Origin: Oscillibacter sp. | Lineage (GTDB): Bacteria > Bacillota > Clostridia > Oscillospirales > Oscillospiraceae | Assembly (NCBI GenBank): GCA_003522105.1 | Contig: DPGF01000078.1 | Location: 1 to 40,955, forward strand | DNA: 40,955 bases | Reading direction: 5' to 3' | Shown: positions 40,739 through 40,955 of the stretch, piece after piece | How positions within the stretch are numbered: position 1 is the first letter of the stretch | How the letters are laid out: the number at the start of each line of letters is the position of its first letter | The notes under the pieces: model-generated | What the model was told of the DNA's origin: nothing | The model's database searches: none | The model's input: only the letters and a program-made list of their open reading frames with translations | Made by a program: the position numbers and the translations under genes

Positions 40739-40955
40739 ATGGTGGAGTAGCCCCATCAAAATCCGAACTCAGCGCCGACTCGATCTCTTCAAGCGAGATC
40801 GTCTGCGTCCCATGTTGATAGTTGTAGGTCAAGACCAGTTTATCATCGAACACATACACGGCGTTTACAAATGTATCAATCAGGCGTTTCTGAAAATCAC
40901 GGTTTGCTGGATCGCCATGACGGAACTGCTCAAACCATGCCGTCATCTGTTCGCG
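40737..40955 (-). CDS. Large serine recombinase, C-terminal end (cut by window edge)
   Basis: The frame is open at the window edge and gives the last 72 residues of a protein. It reads REQMTAWFEQFRHGDPANRD, then FQKRLIDTFVNAVYVFDDKL and VLTYNYQHGTQTISLEE. The pattern helix-F..RLID.FVN.VYV.DDKL is the standard end of the recombinase domain of large serine recombinases (resolvase/TndX type) of Clostridia mobile elements. The catalytic N-terminal domain is outside the window, so activity cannot be judged. It marks the element to which the ICE-type genes at 39385-40375 may belong. Confidence 0.85.
   Translation of the reverse strand, partial: REQMTAWFEQFRHGDPANRDFQKRLIDTFVNAVYVFDDKLVLTYNYQHGTQTISLEEIESALSSDFDGATPP

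Noticed and set aside
1..40955. CRISPR array or restriction/defence cluster
   Set aside because: No regularly spaced direct repeats and no cas, restriction or toxin-antitoxin genes were seen on reading both strands.

Overview
The window reads as a chromosomal segment of an anaerobic, GC-rich Clostridia bacterium, most likely a gut Oscillospiraceae/Ruminococcaceae-type organism. The evidence is a Gram-positive gene style (lipobox lipoproteins, strong AGGAGG ribosome sites, GHKL/LytTR signalling, FeoB-associated Cys-rich protein), anaerobic enzymes (radical SAM proteins, anaerobic-type cobalamin genes) and short palindromic interspersed repeats of a kind common in that group. No 16S gene or other species marker is present, so the family is an inference.

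Region 1 (1-8041, minus strand) is one cobalamin-riboswitch-controlled unit. A near-consensus promoter (8041-8013) is followed by a cobalamin aptamer (7982-7833) and an intrinsic terminator (7734-7711). Then come a lipoprotein form of the cobaltochelatase CbiK, a lipoprotein with two similar beta-type domains resembling NEAT modules, a substrate-binding lipoprotein, a FecCD-type permease, an ABC ATPase, and the corrin genes cbiA, cbiC and cbiD (cut by the window edge). Surface capture of a metal or tetrapyrrole is thus tied to corrin-ring synthesis under B12 feedback.

Region 2 (8130-16080, plus strand) is a tight operon: a small Cro/C1-type regulator, an MMPL/RND exporter, a 1519-residue surface protein with GLUG repeats and two membrane segments, and a cytidylate-kinase-like protein. 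It is followed by a decayed IS1182-type element.

Region 3 (16634-20640) holds feoA-feoB and a FeoB-associated small protein (minus), a divergent membrane metallophosphoesterase, and repeat debris. Region 4 (20641-23729, minus) holds a DegV protein, a lipoprotein of unknown role and a TPM-domain protein. Region 5 (23870-29177, plus) has a small acidic protein, two radical SAM enzymes (one HemN/HemW-like), a C69 dipeptidase and a P1/DmpA peptidase. Region 6 (29296-33570, minus) has a MATE exporter, an ECF sigma factor with an RsgI-like/PepSY anti-sigma partner, and a low-molecular-weight protein phosphatase, interspersed with broken phage- or ICE-like gene remnants.

Region 7 (33745-39081, minus) is a LytTR response regulator and a GHKL kinase without a membrane sensor, followed by two half-size ABC exporters that probably form a heterodimer. 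Region 8 (39385-40955) looks like the end of an integrative element: ICE-type hypothetical genes, a tRNA-3'-end-like sequence and the C-terminus of a large serine recombinase that runs off the window.
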